Below are positions 25,337 to 34,501 of a stretch of DNA of 64,000 nt, in pieces (position 1 is the first letter of the stretch; each line of letters starts with the position of its first letter). The notes under the pieces were generated by a model, which did not search any database, was not told the DNA's origin, and was given only the letters and a program-made list of their open reading frames with translations. Position numbers and translations under genes: made by a program. This DNA comes from Roseimicrobium sp. ORNL1 (GTDB lineage: Bacteria > Verrucomicrobiota > Verrucomicrobiia > Verrucomicrobiales > Verrucomicrobiaceae). Where the stretch lies: positions 992,001-1,056,000 of the forward strand of contig NZ_CP049143.1 in NCBI RefSeq assembly GCF_011044495.1, written 5' to 3'.

Positions 25337-26728
25337 TTACTTGGAGTTCTCCTTCACATGCTTCTTCACCGCCTCTACCATGGCCGCGCTGGCTTGGGGT
25401 GAGTTCGCGTGTCCGCTGGGGATGTCATCGTAGATCGCTTTCGTGGAGAGCGGCAGGGCGTTGTAGGCGGCGTACACGCCCGTGGGAGGGCAGGTGGTAT
25501 CAATGAAGCCCACGGTGAGATAGGCGCCCTTCGCTTTAGTCTTGGCAGCGAAGTTCACGTTGTCGAAGTAGCGTGATGCTTCGAGCACCTTGGGGTCGGG
25601 TTTGCCGTCGGGAAGATTGGGCACAACTTTCGGCCATCCATTCACACGGTTCACCACGATGCCGGTGTGGTCGCAACCGGCAGGCACGCCGGCGGCGAGG
25701 AAGGTGACACGAGGATCGATTGCCGAGATGGCGAATCCCTGGAAGCCACCCTGGCTGCTGCCATACACCACGACCGTCTTGCCATCCCACTCGGGCTGTG
25801 AGCAGAGGAAGTCGAGGGCGCGCACTTCGCGCAGGAACATGCCGAGGAAGTACCAAGTATCGCGGGAGTCGCGTCCCACATTGCGATAGTCCTTCAAGTC
25901 CGCTTGTGCGAGGCTGCTGTAGAATTCCGGTGGTTTGCCATTGGGAATGCCATGGGCATTCATGTTAAAGGCCAGCATGCCGTTCTCCGCCCAAGATGCC
26001 GCGGACGGGAGGTTGGACGAGCTCACTCCAGCGCCGTGCACCATCAGAATGATGGGTAGGCTCTTCGGCTTGGCGTTCACCGGGCGCGCGAAGTAGCCGG
26101 ATACGGGTGCGCCGAGGGCATCCACCTTCACATCGAAGGTCTCAGCTTTCTTTGTGGGAGAAGGCACTGGAGTCAGGGTGGACTTCGCTGGCACGGCGGC
26201 GAGCTTCTTTTTCTGCGCATCCCAGAAGGCATCGAAGTCATCCGGCACCGGCAGGCTGGGTTTGATGAGCAGCGGATCCACCGCAGCCCCACCGAGGGAG
26301 TTGTGCACCTTTCCATCCTGATTCCAGCTCACGCGACAGAGGAGGAAGCCGGGCTCATTCAAGGAGGTGGTAGCGGTCGCCTTGCCATCCACCAGCTTGC
26401 CTTTGGCAGTCGTGACGGGAGGCACGCCATCTTTCGAAATGCTCCAGGAGATTTCGGCATCGCGCGGCGCAGGAGAGTCCTTGGCGAGCGTGATGGTGAA
26501 GGTCACCTGCTCGCCGGTCTTGTAGGTGGCGTTCTCCTTCTCCGCATGCACGACGAAGGGATTCAGCGGCTTGGCGGGAGTGGGCGCTGGAGCTGGAACT
26601 GGAGCTGCCGCCGGCTTCGTCGGCGCGGGCTTGGGCGCGGCAGGAGTCGTGGAGGTGGCGGGAGCGGCGGCGGAGACAACGGTGGTCAGCGCCAGCGTGG
26701 CAGCGAAAAGGGAAATGCGAGGAGACAT
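25337..26728 (-). CDS. secreted acetylxylan esterase-like alpha/beta hydrolase
   Basis: 463 residues with a signal peptide (about 1-20), a Pro/Ala linker, a beta-sandwich-like N-terminal module (about 55-150), then an acetyl-xylan esterase/cephalosporin deacetylase (AXE1) domain. Catalytic residues visible: Ser in GSSQGG, Asp in FIDTTCPP, and His in SGHANSP. The PVPDDFDAFWDAQ opening is diagnostic of the family. It likely removes acetyl groups from plant or algal polysaccharides in the periplasm. Start chosen at MSPRISLF; an upstream in-frame ATG at 26800 would spoil the signal peptide. Divergent from the epimerase gene. Confidence 0.88.
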   Translation of the reverse strand: MSPRISLFAATLALTTVVSAAAPATSTTPAAPKPAPTKPAAAPVPAPAPTPAKPLNPFVVHAEKENATYKTGEQVTFTITLAKDSPAPRDAEISWSISKDGVPPVTTAKGKLVDGKATATTSLNEPGFLLCRVSWNQDGKVHNSLGGAAVDPLLIKPSLPVPDDFDAFWDAQKKKLAAVPAKSTLTPVPSPTKKAETFDVKVDALGAPVSGYFARPVNAKPKSLPIILMVHGAGVSSSNLPSAASWAENGMLAFNMNAHGIPNGKPPEFYSSLAQADLKDYRNVGRDSRDTWYFLGMFLREVRALDFLCSQPEWDGKTVVVYGSSQGGFQGFAISAIDPRVTFLAAGVPAGCDHTGIVVNRVNGWPKVVPNLPDGKPDPKVLEASRYFDNVNFAAKTKAKGAYLTVGFIDTTCPPTGVYAAYNALPLSTKAIYDDIPSGHANSPQASAAMVEAVKKHVKENSK

Positions 26729-26851
26729 GATGCCGGAGAAATGAATGGAAATGGGAGTCGAAAGGAACGCACGCATGGCGCAGCTTTTTCTTTGCGCCAA
26801 AGAAAATGACGCCGGGCTTTGGCGATGGGGCAGGTGCGATTACCTTGATGC

Positions 26852-27856
26852 ATGACGAGTGACCAGCCCCTGCGCGTGGAATTGAAGACTCTGCATCTCA
26901 CGGAGCCCTTCCGGATTGCGCATGGGACTTCCACCGAGCGACAGGTATTGCGACTGCACTGGGGCGATGCGGTGGGTGAGGCGCCGTTTGTTCCCTACTA
27001 CGGGGAGAATCCCGAAGACACACTGCGCTGGGTTCAAGGTCTCGCGTGGCAGGGGAGTCCTGTGCCGGAGGCAGGTCCGCGCGCGGGAAGACTCGCCCTG
27101 GATGTGCTGTGGCATGATGCCGTGGGGAAGCAGCGTGGTCTGCCACTCTGGAAGCTGTGGGAACTCGATGCGACGAAGCTGCCGCCCGCGTGCCGCTCCT
27201 TCAGCATTCCCACGGATCTGGATGCTTTCGCGGAAAAGGTGCGCGAGACGCATCGCCAGTTCCGCGTGCTGAAGCTGAAGCTTGGCAGCGGGAATGCGGA
27301 GTTCGATGAAGCCATCACGGCCAAGGCGCGTGAAGCGGCCCCGCAGGCGACCATCTTTGCGGATGCGAATGGTGGCTGGAGTGTGGAAACGGCCGCAGCG
27401 CTTATACCGAAGCTGGCGCGGTATGATTTGGCCTTCGTCGAGCAGCCGCTGCATCACTCTGGTGGGGTGGCTGCGTGGCGTGAACTGCGCAAGGCGATGC
27501 CGCACTCTCCGCTCCCGCTCTATGCGGATGAGAGCGCGCAGAATGTCGATGATGCGCGGGCTTTGTCTGGCTTGGTCGATGGCGTGAATGTGAAACTCCT
27601 GAAGAGCGGCAGCCTCAAAGAGGCGCGGGAGATGATTCACACAGCGCGTGTGCTGAAGATGCGCGTGCTGTTGGGATGTATGATCGAGAGCAGCATCGGT
27701 GTCACTGCGGCTGCCCATCTCGCGCCCCTGGCGGATTTGGTGGATCTCGATGGCCACCTTTATGTGGCGGATGACGACTACAGTGGTGTGAAGTTTGGCG
27801 ACGCAGGAGAAGTTTTGCTGCCCGAAGGTGCGGGACTTGGAGTGGCACCCAGCTAG
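26852..27856 (+). CDS. enolase-superfamily dipeptide epimerase (L-Ala-D/L-Glu epimerase type)
   Basis: 334 residues, the length of dipeptide epimerases. Catalytic residues are in place: the KLKLGSG lysine pair near 141-143, the metal ligands in FADANGGW, FVEQP and YADES, the second lysine in NVKLLKSG, and GCMIESSIG plus DLDGHLYVADD at the C-terminus. The IESSIG and DxD features are typical of the Ala-Glu epimerase group, which recycles murein peptides, although specificity varies between members. It is divergent from the esterase gene; no murein-recycling genes are adjacent. Confidence 0.88.
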   Translation: MTSDQPLRVELKTLHLTEPFRIAHGTSTERQVLRLHWGDAVGEAPFVPYYGENPEDTLRWVQGLAWQGSPVPEAGPRAGRLALDVLWHDAVGKQRGLPLWKLWELDATKLPPACRSFSIPTDLDAFAEKVRETHRQFRVLKLKLGSGNAEFDEAITAKAREAAPQATIFADANGGWSVETAAALIPKLARYDLAFVEQPLHHSGGVAAWRELRKAMPHSPLPLYADESAQNVDDARALSGLVDGVNVKLLKSGSLKEAREMIHTARVLKMRVLLGCMIESSIGVTAAAHLAPLADLVDLDGHLYVADDDYSGVKFGDAGEVLLPEGAGLGVAPS

Positions 27857-27914
27857 AAGAATGCTCCCCAAGCGATTTCGGCGTAATTACGGCCAGGGTT
27901 CTAGCTAAAACGCT

Positions 27915-28724
27915 CTACACTCTGCTGGTGTGTTTGCCGTTGGCGGAGGGAGTGACCTGCTGCTCCAACAGCAACTTCTCCAACCTCTCCACCGTGGCTT
28001 GCAGGTTCTCCATTTTCTCTTCCATGGAAGAAAGTTTGTGAATCTCCGCCTTGGAGGTGGGACCGGTGAACATGCTTCCGACGTACCCCGCAAGTGTGCC
28101 AAAGAGGCCGACTCCCAAGGTCATGAGGACCACGGCGGTGATGCGCCCCTCGGTGGTCACGGGATAGTAGTCGCCGTAGCCCACCGTGGTGACGGTGCAG
28201 AAGGCCCACCAAATGGCGTCGGAAGGTTCGTTGATGCGAGAGGCGGAATCGCGCTCAAACTCCATCACGATGATGGCGGAGAACACCGTGGCCACGAAGG
28301 TGGTGGTGGCCACCACGGCAAAGGTGTTCTGCGCACGCTTGCGGTAGAGCAGGCCCACGATGTTGCGGGAGGAGCGGAAGGCGCGCAGGATGCGAATGAC
28401 GCGGACGAGGCGGTAGATTCTCCCGGCGCGGAAGGCGTCCACCATGGGAATGCAGGACAGCAGATCGATCCAGCCCCACTTCATGTAGCCCAGCTTCGAG
28501 CGGGCGCGGACGAACCGCCGTACGAAGTCGATGAAGAAGATGCCGCACACAATCCAGTCTGAATAGGCCAGGATGACCTTCGTGTCTTCGGAGAGCTTGA
28601 AGAGGTACTCCGCGATGAGGGCAATCAGCACATACACTGAGAGCCAGAAGGTGACGACGTCCAGAAAGGTCAGCGGTTCCTGATTGGTATCGTGGTCAGC
28701 GGGGGCATTGGCAGGTTTGGACAT
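27915..28724 (-). CDS. voltage-gated-type potassium channel with C-terminal coiled coil
   Basis: 269 residues. S1-S6 hydrophobic segments are visible, S4 carries a run of arginines (about 99-120: GRIYRLVRVIRILRAFR), and the selectivity filter is Thr180-Val-Gly-Tyr-Gly-Asp185. After S6 a ~45-residue helical region (about 220-255, MEEKMENLQATVERLEKLLLE) has heptad spacing and should assemble the tetramer. It conducts K+ through the cytoplasmic membrane, resembling KvAP/Kch-like bacterial channels. The gene follows metG on the same strand across a ~170-bp gap with hairpins. Confidence 0.92.
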   Translation of the reverse strand: MSKPANAPADHDTNQEPLTFLDVVTFWLSVYVLIALIAEYLFKLSEDTKVILAYSDWIVCGIFFIDFVRRFVRARSKLGYMKWGWIDLLSCIPMVDAFRAGRIYRLVRVIRILRAFRSSRNIVGLLYRKRAQNTFAVVATTTFVATVFSAIIVMEFERDSASRINEPSDAIWWAFCTVTTVGYGDYYPVTTEGRITAVVLMTLGVGLFGTLAGYVGSMFTGPTSKAEIHKLSSMEEKMENLQATVERLEKLLLEQQVTPSANGKHTSRV

Positions 28725-28847
28725 GGAGCGGCGGACTTGGCCGCCGCCCCTTTACTGATGATGTCGACGAACTCAAGCAGAAGGCCGTTTCATCAACGGA
28801 TCGTGCAAATCGCGAGGCGGGTCGGGGAAAACCGCCGCGCGAAATAC

Positions 28848-28874
28848 GAGCCTCCCGCTTGGGGCTTGAGGCTC
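28848..28874. terminator. hairpin between metG and the potassium-channel gene
   Basis: GAGCCTC/GAGGCTC stem with a 13-base loop, 22 bases after the metG stop on the minus strand. A second short GC stem lies near the channel gene start. Possible metG terminator; no clear T tract on the minus strand. Confidence 0.4.
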
Positions 28875-28895
28875 GAAGCTTGAGGATGGGACAGA

Positions 28896-30470
28896 TTATT
28901 TTTTGTCGCCTTCGAGCTCGATTCTGGGGAAGAGAATCTTCGGCTCGTTCAGCTGGTGACCGGCGGGTAGCAGGCCCCACTTCAGGTCATTCACCGTAAA
29001 GCCATCCGGCATCTGCCAGTTAAGCTGGCGACGAATTTCCGCGCACGCATCAGGCATGATGGGACTAAGCAGCACGCTGACATGGGCCACCGCTTCGGCG
29101 AGGTGGGCCAGAATACTGTCGAGACGCGCCGCCTGTTCCGGATCCTTGGCGAGTTTGAATGGGGCAGTGTCTTCCACGAACTTGTTGCCGTGGTCGACAA
29201 TCTTCCACGCCTCGGCAATGCCTTCGTGGATGGCCCATGCGTTCATCTTCTCGGAATACCGGGCAGGAGCCTCCGCTACCGTTTGTCTCAGAGCCTTGTT
29301 GAGGTCATCATCGTAGGAAGACGCCGCAAGCAGGCCGCTGCGGTACTTCTGCGCCATGTTGACGGCGCGATTCAGCAGATTGCCCAGACCTTTGAGAAGC
29401 TCGCCGGTATAGACATCGATGATCATGCGGTCGACGCTCAAATCAGCGTCGTAGCCAGTGGCCATGCTCCTCATGAGGTAGAAGCGCAGGCCGTCCACGG
29501 TGACGAGATCGGCCAGTTCGGCAGGTCCCACCACGTTGCCGACGCTCTTGCTCATCTTCGCGCCCTTGATGTTCCACCAGCCGTGCACAATCAGGCGGGG
29601 AATCTGCTCATCGCTGAAGCCGAGGGCATGCAGCATGATGGGCCAGTAGATGGCATGGGCGGGCACGAGGATGTCCTTGCCGATCACGTGGGCATCGGCA
29701 GGCCAGAGCTTGGCGAAGTCGGGCATACCTTCGTTGCCTACTTCATCCGCGAGGTAGCCGGCGAAGCTGATGTAGTTCGTGAGTGCATCGAACCACACAT
29801 AGTTCACAAAACGCTCATCAAAGGGCAGGGGAATGCCCCAGCTCAGGCGCTCGACAGGGCGGGAGATGCAGAGGTCCTGACCGCCTTCGAGGGCGTTCAG
29901 CACGTCATTCGCGCGGAAGGCGGGGAAGATGAAATCGGGATGGCTCTTGATGTAGCCACGCAACCACTCCACGTGCTCGCTGAGGCGGAAGTACCAGTTC
30001 TCCTCCTGAAGTTCCACTACCTCGCCCCATTCCTCGCCGAAGTTGCCATCGGGACCGCGTTCCTTGTCGGTAAGGAATTGCTCCTGGCGCACGCTGTAGA
30101 AGCCGCCGTAGCTTTGCTTGTAGAGCTGGCCGCAGTCATGCAGCTTCTGCAGCATGGCCTGCACGACCTTCTTGTGCTTCGGGTCGACCGTCTGCGCATA
30201 GTGGTCGTAGCGCACGTTCAGGCGATCCCACATGGCGATGAATTTCGCCGTGATGTCATCCACGAACTGGGCCGGGCTTACACCCTCCTTCTCCGCACTC
30301 TTCTGCACCTTCTGGCCGTGCTGGTCCGCGCCGGTCAGGAAATAGGCTTCACGGCCTGCGAGGCGCTGGAAGCGCACCATCACATCCGCCAGGATTTTTT
30401 CGTAGGCATGGCCGATATGCGGGGGCGCATTCGTGTAATCAATGGCGGTGGTGAGGTAGTACGGTTTCAC
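28896..30470 (-). CDS. metG: methionyl-tRNA synthetase
   Basis: 524 residues from a GTG start. The family begins (M/V)KPYYLTTAIDYTN, so this GTG fits homology, although no good ribosome-binding site precedes it; a TTG at 30515 with GAGAAG just upstream is an alternative. The HIGH motif is His18-Ile-Gly-His21 and the KMSKS motif is near 303. The knuckle region (FLTDKERGPDGNFGEE) lacks the zinc-binding cysteine pairs of the E. coli-type enzyme, as in the Bacillus/Mycobacterium type. There is no C-terminal EMAP/Trbp111-like tRNA-binding domain. It attaches methionine to tRNA and is essential. It lies 77 bp downstream of the sulfatase. Confidence 0.94.
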   Translation of the reverse strand: MKPYYLTTAIDYTNAPPHIGHAYEKILADVMVRFQRLAGREAYFLTGADQHGQKVQKSAEKEGVSPAQFVDDITAKFIAMWDRLNVRYDHYAQTVDPKHKKVVQAMLQKLHDCGQLYKQSYGGFYSVRQEQFLTDKERGPDGNFGEEWGEVVELQEENWYFRLSEHVEWLRGYIKSHPDFIFPAFRANDVLNALEGGQDLCISRPVERLSWGIPLPFDERFVNYVWFDALTNYISFAGYLADEVGNEGMPDFAKLWPADAHVIGKDILVPAHAIYWPIMLHALGFSDEQIPRLIVHGWWNIKGAKMSKSVGNVVGPAELADLVTVDGLRFYLMRSMATGYDADLSVDRMIIDVYTGELLKGLGNLLNRAVNMAQKYRSGLLAASSYDDDLNKALRQTVAEAPARYSEKMNAWAIHEGIAEAWKIVDHGNKFVEDTAPFKLAKDPEQAARLDSILAHLAEAVAHVSVLLSPIMPDACAEIRRQLNWQMPDGFTVNDLKWGLLPAGHQLNEPKILFPRIELEGDKK

Positions 30471-30547
30471 GGGGGAGTCAGGGTTGCCGGAGACGGTGCT
30501 GCGGTCAACTGGCAATCGCTTCTCAGTCGCGCCCGTGGCGGCCGGAC

Positions 30548-31930
30548 TTACGGCTTCTCCTTGGGCTTCCGCGCCGCCTCTGTCTCCAGTCCTTTGTCGC
30601 CCTGTTCTTCCATCCACTGGTCGAGTTCGGCGCGCAGTTCGGCCAGGGGTTCTGCGGCTTTTGGATCCTGGGCGAGGTTGTGCAGCTCATCTGGATCCTC
30701 AACCAGATCGTACAATTCCTCCGCGGGCCGGACATGGTAGCGTTTTACGATGGCGGCGGCCTTGGGATCCTGCCGCGCGGCGGCTTCCCATGAGGTCCAG
30801 TAGCTGCGTCCATCGCCGCCCTGGGCCTTGTCGATGTGAGAGGTGAATTCCGTGTCCGGTTTTAGATTGCGGATGTACTTCCAGAATCGGGTGCGCACGG
30901 AGCGCGTGGGGTACTCGTTCATCTTCCCGTCGCCGCTGTGCGTGGTGAAGATGTGTTCGCGTACCCGGACGTAATTTCCCGAGAGGGCGGGGAGGAGCGA
31001 CTTGCCGCTCAGGGTGCCCTCCGGGGGTAGCGCCGCTCCAGCGGCTTCCAGGCAGGTGGGCAGGATGTCCACCCAACTCACCAGGACATCCGAAGTGGAA
31101 CCTGGAGCCACTTTTCCCGGCCACACGACGAGGAACGGAGTGCGGATGCCAGCGTCATAGCAGTTCCATTTTCCAAAGGGAAACTGCGCTCCGTGATCGG
31201 CGGTGAAGATGAAGAGGGTGTTTTCGCCGAGCAGCTTGCGCGCGGCGTCGTACACCACACCCAGGTCATGATCCGCGTTGCTCACGGCTTCTGCATATTT
31301 CGCACGCGCCTGGTGGGTCTCAGGTGTGTTTACCTGGGATGCGGGCAGGGTAGCCTCGCCGGGCTTGTAGCTGGTCTTCTCCGGCCACGGCACGTGAGGC
31401 CAGTTGGTGCCGACCATGAGACACAGTGGCTTGTCCTGTTTGTCTTTTTCTTTCTGCCGATTTTCCAACCACGAGACGGCAGCGGTGATGCAGTCGTCCT
31501 CGTGGTACTTGAAGTGGCTGGCGTGGTCGAATCCGTACTCCTGCACCTGCGCGTAGTGCGCGACCTTGCCGATGGCGGCAGTTTCGTAGCCGGCTTCCTT
31601 GAACCATGCAGGCCACTTCTTGTGCTGCGGATCCGGGCGCTGGTGGTTGAACATGGAGCCATTCCGCGCGGGATAGAGACCGGTGAGCAGCGCGGCGCGG
31701 CTCGGCGCGCAGGAAGGCGACGCCACGAACGCGAGCGGGAAGTTCATCCCATCCTTCGCGATGCGCTCCATGTTCGGCGTGCGAATGCCGCTCTTCGCAT
31801 TGTAGATGGAGCAGTCGCCCCAGCTCAGGTCATCGGCGAGAAAGACGACGATGTTTGGCTTCGATGCACGTGCTGAGGCAACGCTGGAGACCAGGCACAG
31901 CAGGACAAGCAGGAAACGACGCGTCATCAT
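30548..31930 (-). CDS. secreted sulfatase (arylsulfatase family)
   Basis: 460 residues with a signal peptide (about 1-22, SVASARAS). The active-site cysteine that becomes formylglycine is Cys74 in SPSCAPSRAALLTG (CxPSR), with calcium ligands in FLADDLSWGD (Asp33, Asp34) and FTADHG. C-terminal sequence has the LYDLVEDPDELHNLA motif common to family S1. It removes sulfate esters from polysaccharides or steroids outside the cytoplasm. It needs an anaerobic-type or copper-type maturation enzyme encoded elsewhere. It begins 2 bp after the DUF1080 stop, so the two genes form one operon for processing a sulfated glycan. Confidence 0.93.
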   Translation of the reverse strand: MMTRRFLLVLLCLVSSVASARASKPNIVVFLADDLSWGDCSIYNAKSGIRTPNMERIAKDGMNFPLAFVASPSCAPSRAALLTGLYPARNGSMFNHQRPDPQHKKWPAWFKEAGYETAAIGKVAHYAQVQEYGFDHASHFKYHEDDCITAAVSWLENRQKEKDKQDKPLCLMVGTNWPHVPWPEKTSYKPGEATLPASQVNTPETHQARAKYAEAVSNADHDLGVVYDAARKLLGENTLFIFTADHGAQFPFGKWNCYDAGIRTPFLVVWPGKVAPGSTSDVLVSWVDILPTCLEAAGAALPPEGTLSGKSLLPALSGNYVRVREHIFTTHSGDGKMNEYPTRSVRTRFWKYIRNLKPDTEFTSHIDKAQGGDGRSYWTSWEAAARQDPKAAAIVKRYHVRPAEELYDLVEDPDELHNLAQDPKAAEPLAELRAELDQWMEEQGDKGLETEAARKPKEKP

Positions 31931-31932
31931 GT

Positions 31933-32778
31933 TCAGGACTTTGGCTCGTCATTTTTCAACGGCAAGACCCAGATGTTCCGGTAGCGCACGGGGTTCAGGT
32001 GATCCTGCAGGGTGATGTCGCCTTCCATGGTGCGGGTGTCGAGTTCCACCTTGTCATGTACCACCACGCCATTGTGCTTCACCGTGAGGCGAGCCTTGCG
32101 GACCACCTTGCCGTTTTCCACCTTCGCGCGCTCGGCGATGATGTCGTAGCTCTGCCATTCGCCAGGTTTCTTGGAGGCATTCACCGCGGGCGGGTAGTTG
32201 CCGTAGAGTGCCGCAGCCTGGCCATCCGCGTACGTCTCGTTTTCGTAGGAATCGAGCACTTGAATCTCCGGAAAGCCTCCGAGATACACGCCGCTGTTGC
32301 CGCGACCCTGACCCTTGCCCACGATTTCAGCAGGCGTGGCCCACTCGATGTGCAGATGCACGTCACCCTTGATGGTCTCTTTGGATTTCAGTGAGCCGGC
32401 GCGTCCGACGATTTCCGCATAACCATCCTGCACTTTCCATTTCGGTGCCTCGCTCTGGTCGGGCGAATCTTTGCGCGGTGAGCCCTTCCATTGGGAGAGG
32501 TCCTTTCCATTGAAAAGCACTTTCGCACCTTGGGGTGGTGGCACGGGCTGACCATCATACTTCGGCTCCACCACGGATGGCTTCGGGCGGGTCATGCTGT
32601 GCACCTCCCATTTTCCGTCGGGAGTCATGCGCTTTTCTTTTTCCTTCTCGTTGGGTTTCTTCGCCTCGGCTGTCGGACTGGGAGCCTGCGCGTAGGTAAC
32701 ACCTGAGATAAAGCCGATGCATGCGATGCCGAGCATGCTGCAGGAGAATTTCAAAGCTGGAGATGCATGCCTTTTCAT
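31933..32778 (-). CDS. secreted DUF1080 (3-keto-disaccharide hydrolase) protein
   Basis: 281 residues with a signal peptide (about 1-30), a charged linker, then a DUF1080 jelly-roll domain: AKVLFNGKDLSQWKG, HLHIEWATP, GNSGVYLGGFPEIQVLDSYEN, and GEWQSYDIIAERAKVENGK. DUF1080 proteins include 3-ketoglycoside hydrolases and are frequent in Planctomycetes and Verrucomicrobia. It is immediately upstream of the sulfatase and likely co-expressed with it. The ATG at 32778 was preferred because the longer frame (to 32805) disturbs the signal peptide. Confidence 0.9.
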   Translation of the reverse strand: MKRHASPALKFSCSMLGIACIGFISGVTYAQAPSPTAEAKKPNEKEKEKRMTPDGKWEVHSMTRPKPSVVEPKYDGQPVPPPQGAKVLFNGKDLSQWKGSPRKDSPDQSEAPKWKVQDGYAEIVGRAGSLKSKETIKGDVHLHIEWATPAEIVGKGQGRGNSGVYLGGFPEIQVLDSYENETYADGQAAALYGNYPPAVNASKKPGEWQSYDIIAERAKVENGKVVRKARLTVKHNGVVVHDKVELDTRTMEGDITLQDHLNPVRYRNIWVLPLKNDEPKS

Positions 32779-32857
32779 ATCGGCACTATCAACGCTGTGC
32801 TCCACGAAAAAAAATCATCAACATGACGGCTAGGCTACGATGCTGCATGCGGTTCGC

Positions 32858-32938
32858 GTGTCGCTTCGCGACACAACTGAGTGGTGCGGCGACCCGGCCT
32901 TGAAAGGCCGGGCTAAGACACGGACGTCGCTCCGCGAC
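32858..32938. repeat. triple-hairpin REP-like element
   Basis: Three palindromes stand in series: GTGTCGC-TTC-GCGACAC (32858-32874, 7-bp stem), CCCGGCCT-TGAA-AGGCCGGG (32893-32912, 8-bp stem) and GTCGC-TCC-GCGAC (32926-32938, 5-bp stem). The first and third share the CGC-loop-GCG core. It lies in the 195-bp gap downstream of the beta-propeller gene. This is typical of bacterial REP clusters, which can also act in transcript termination and mRNA protection. Confidence 0.7.
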
Positions 32939-32973
32939 TAAGCTTCCGGAGAAAAGGAACTGCCTACCAGGCT

Positions 32974-34095
32974 TCAGCTCCCCTTCTCAAACCGCACGCA
33001 GAACACCGGCGGCAACTCCGCGCTGAGGCGCGTCCATGAGTCGCCACTGTCCTCGCTGATCCATACGGAACCAGTAGTGGAGCCCATGGCGAGGGTGCGG
33101 CCATCTGGAGATACATCCAGGCAGTGGCGGTAGATGAGGTGGTAGGCGTGCTCCTGCGGCAGTCCTTTGCGCAGGGGTTCGAAGGTCTTGCCGTCATCTT
33201 GGGTGCGCATCACGCACAGCGCGCCATCTACGGGCACGCGCATTTCATCCTTCACGCCGGGCACGAACCACGCGGTCTCCGGCTTCTGCGGATGCACCGC
33301 CACGGCGAAACCGAAGACGGCGGGGTTCCCGTTGTCAAAGCGTTGCCAGGTGTGGCCGCCGTCCTTGGAGCGGTAGATGCCGCAATGATGCTGCATCCAG
33401 ACAGTATTGGGATCGGTGACACAGGCGTCGATGCGGTGAGGATCCTGGGAATCCCAATCTTCCTCCTGACCGGGAGGCATGAAGTCTGCAACGAGTCCCT
33501 TGCCATAGCGATCCCATGTTTCGCCACCATCGAGGGTCTCCCACACGCCTCCGCAGGAGATGGCGAGGACCACACGCTTGCTGTTGCGGGGATCCACGCA
33601 GATGGAATGGATGCCGGGCCAATCGTAGCCACCGCCGAACCACTTGGCTCGCTCGGGGCGGTTCCACAGACTCTCCACCAGGTTCCAGCTGGCTCCGCCA
33701 TCGGTGGACTTGAAGAGACCACCGGGGATTGTCCCACACCATAATACACCCGGCTCATCTGCGCCGCCGGCTTCCAGCGACCAGATCTTTTCCAGGTTCC
33801 ACGGCACCGGCGTCTGGCGCATCGGACAGAGAATGTCGGGAGTCCCTTCCGGCTTGGGTGGGTAGGTAGGGCAGGCGCGCTCCTCCCACGTGGCACCGCT
33901 GTCGGAGGACGTGTGTATCTTTGTGCCGAAGTGGCCGTGCTCAACGGCGGCGTGGAGTTTGCTGTCCCGCGCATCCGGCAGCAGCATGGGCACCTGCACG
34001 CCGAGGAAAGAGCTGTGCGCCACCTTCCAGCCTTTGCCATTCTTCTCGATGGCGAAGTGTCCCTTGCGTGTGCCGAGATGAAGTGTCGTGCTCAT
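32974..34095 (-). CDS. BNR/VPS10-type beta-propeller protein
   Basis: 373 residues without signal peptide. Repeated S-x-D-x-G-x-T-W sialidase-type boxes (for example SSDSGATWEE, STDGGASWN, TLDGGETWD, SKDGGHTWQ, TQDDGKTFE, SEDSGDSWT) mark about six propeller blades. Such intracellular WD40/YVTN/BNR-like proteins occur widely without a known enzyme function. It starts 25 bp after a MoaD/ThiS-like gene on the same strand, a pairing I believe recurs in other genomes. Start set at the first conserved residues; the frame upstream is antisense noise. Confidence 0.82.
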   Translation of the reverse strand: MSTTLHLGTRKGHFAIEKNGKGWKVAHSSFLGVQVPMLLPDARDSKLHAAVEHGHFGTKIHTSSDSGATWEERACPTYPPKPEGTPDILCPMRQTPVPWNLEKIWSLEAGGADEPGVLWCGTIPGGLFKSTDGGASWNLVESLWNRPERAKWFGGGYDWPGIHSICVDPRNSKRVVLAISCGGVWETLDGGETWDRYGKGLVADFMPPGQEEDWDSQDPHRIDACVTDPNTVWMQHHCGIYRSKDGGHTWQRFDNGNPAVFGFAVAVHPQKPETAWFVPGVKDEMRVPVDGALCVMRTQDDGKTFEPLRKGLPQEHAYHLIYRHCLDVSPDGRTLAMGSTTGSVWISEDSGDSWTRLSAELPPVFCVRFEKGS

Positions 34096-34120
34096 GGGGG
34101 GCGGTTGTGGGTGTGTTGGT

Positions 34121-34390
34121 TCAGCCGCCCGAAAGGGCCTGCATGATGAAGATCTCCGAGTCTGGCTGCACGGAATCGGAGAGCGTGCGCCGGTCTTTGA
34201 TGGCGGCGCCGTCCACGAACACCACCACGTGATGCCGCACGGCCCCTTGATCATCTAGAAGGTAGCTGCGCAGACCGGGTTGTTTCGCAAAGACGGCCTG
34301 GAGAGACTCACCGACCGTCGCGCCCTCCACCCGGCAGGCTTGCGCCGAGGTCTGACTTGCGAGATTCGGAGTGAACTCCACCAGAGGCAT
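34121..34390 (-). CDS. MoaD/ThiS-like small sulfur-carrier (ubiquitin-fold) protein
   Basis: 89 residues, beta-grasp length, ending in Leu-Ser-Gly-Gly, the diglycine tail that is adenylated and thiocarboxylated in MoaD and ThiS. Fold markers include GATVGESL and the central HHVVVFVDG strand followed by DSEIFIMQALSGG. No moaE, thiG, mec or moeB/thiF gene is nearby. Together with the beta-propeller gene it forms a two-gene unit; the target could be a sulfur donor reaction or protein conjugation. The ATG at 34390 fits the fold; longer frames are spurious. Confidence 0.8.
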   Translation of the reverse strand: MPLVEFTPNLASQTSAQACRVEGATVGESLQAVFAKQPGLRSYLLDDQGAVRHHVVVFVDGAAIKDRRTLSDSVQPDSEIFIMQALSGG

Positions 34391-34501
34391 CAAGAGGAAG
34401 GCTATCGGGAGGTCTGGAATTGCACAAGACTGCAGGCGTGAACTTTTCACCCCGCCGGCCTGCCAGGGCTGGACGGTTTGCATTTTTCCATCGGATGTTC
34501 C

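Noticed and set aside
29082-30740. 552-codon open frame opposite metG
   Set aside because: Shadow of metG; no motif, and it would have to overlap an essential gene fully.
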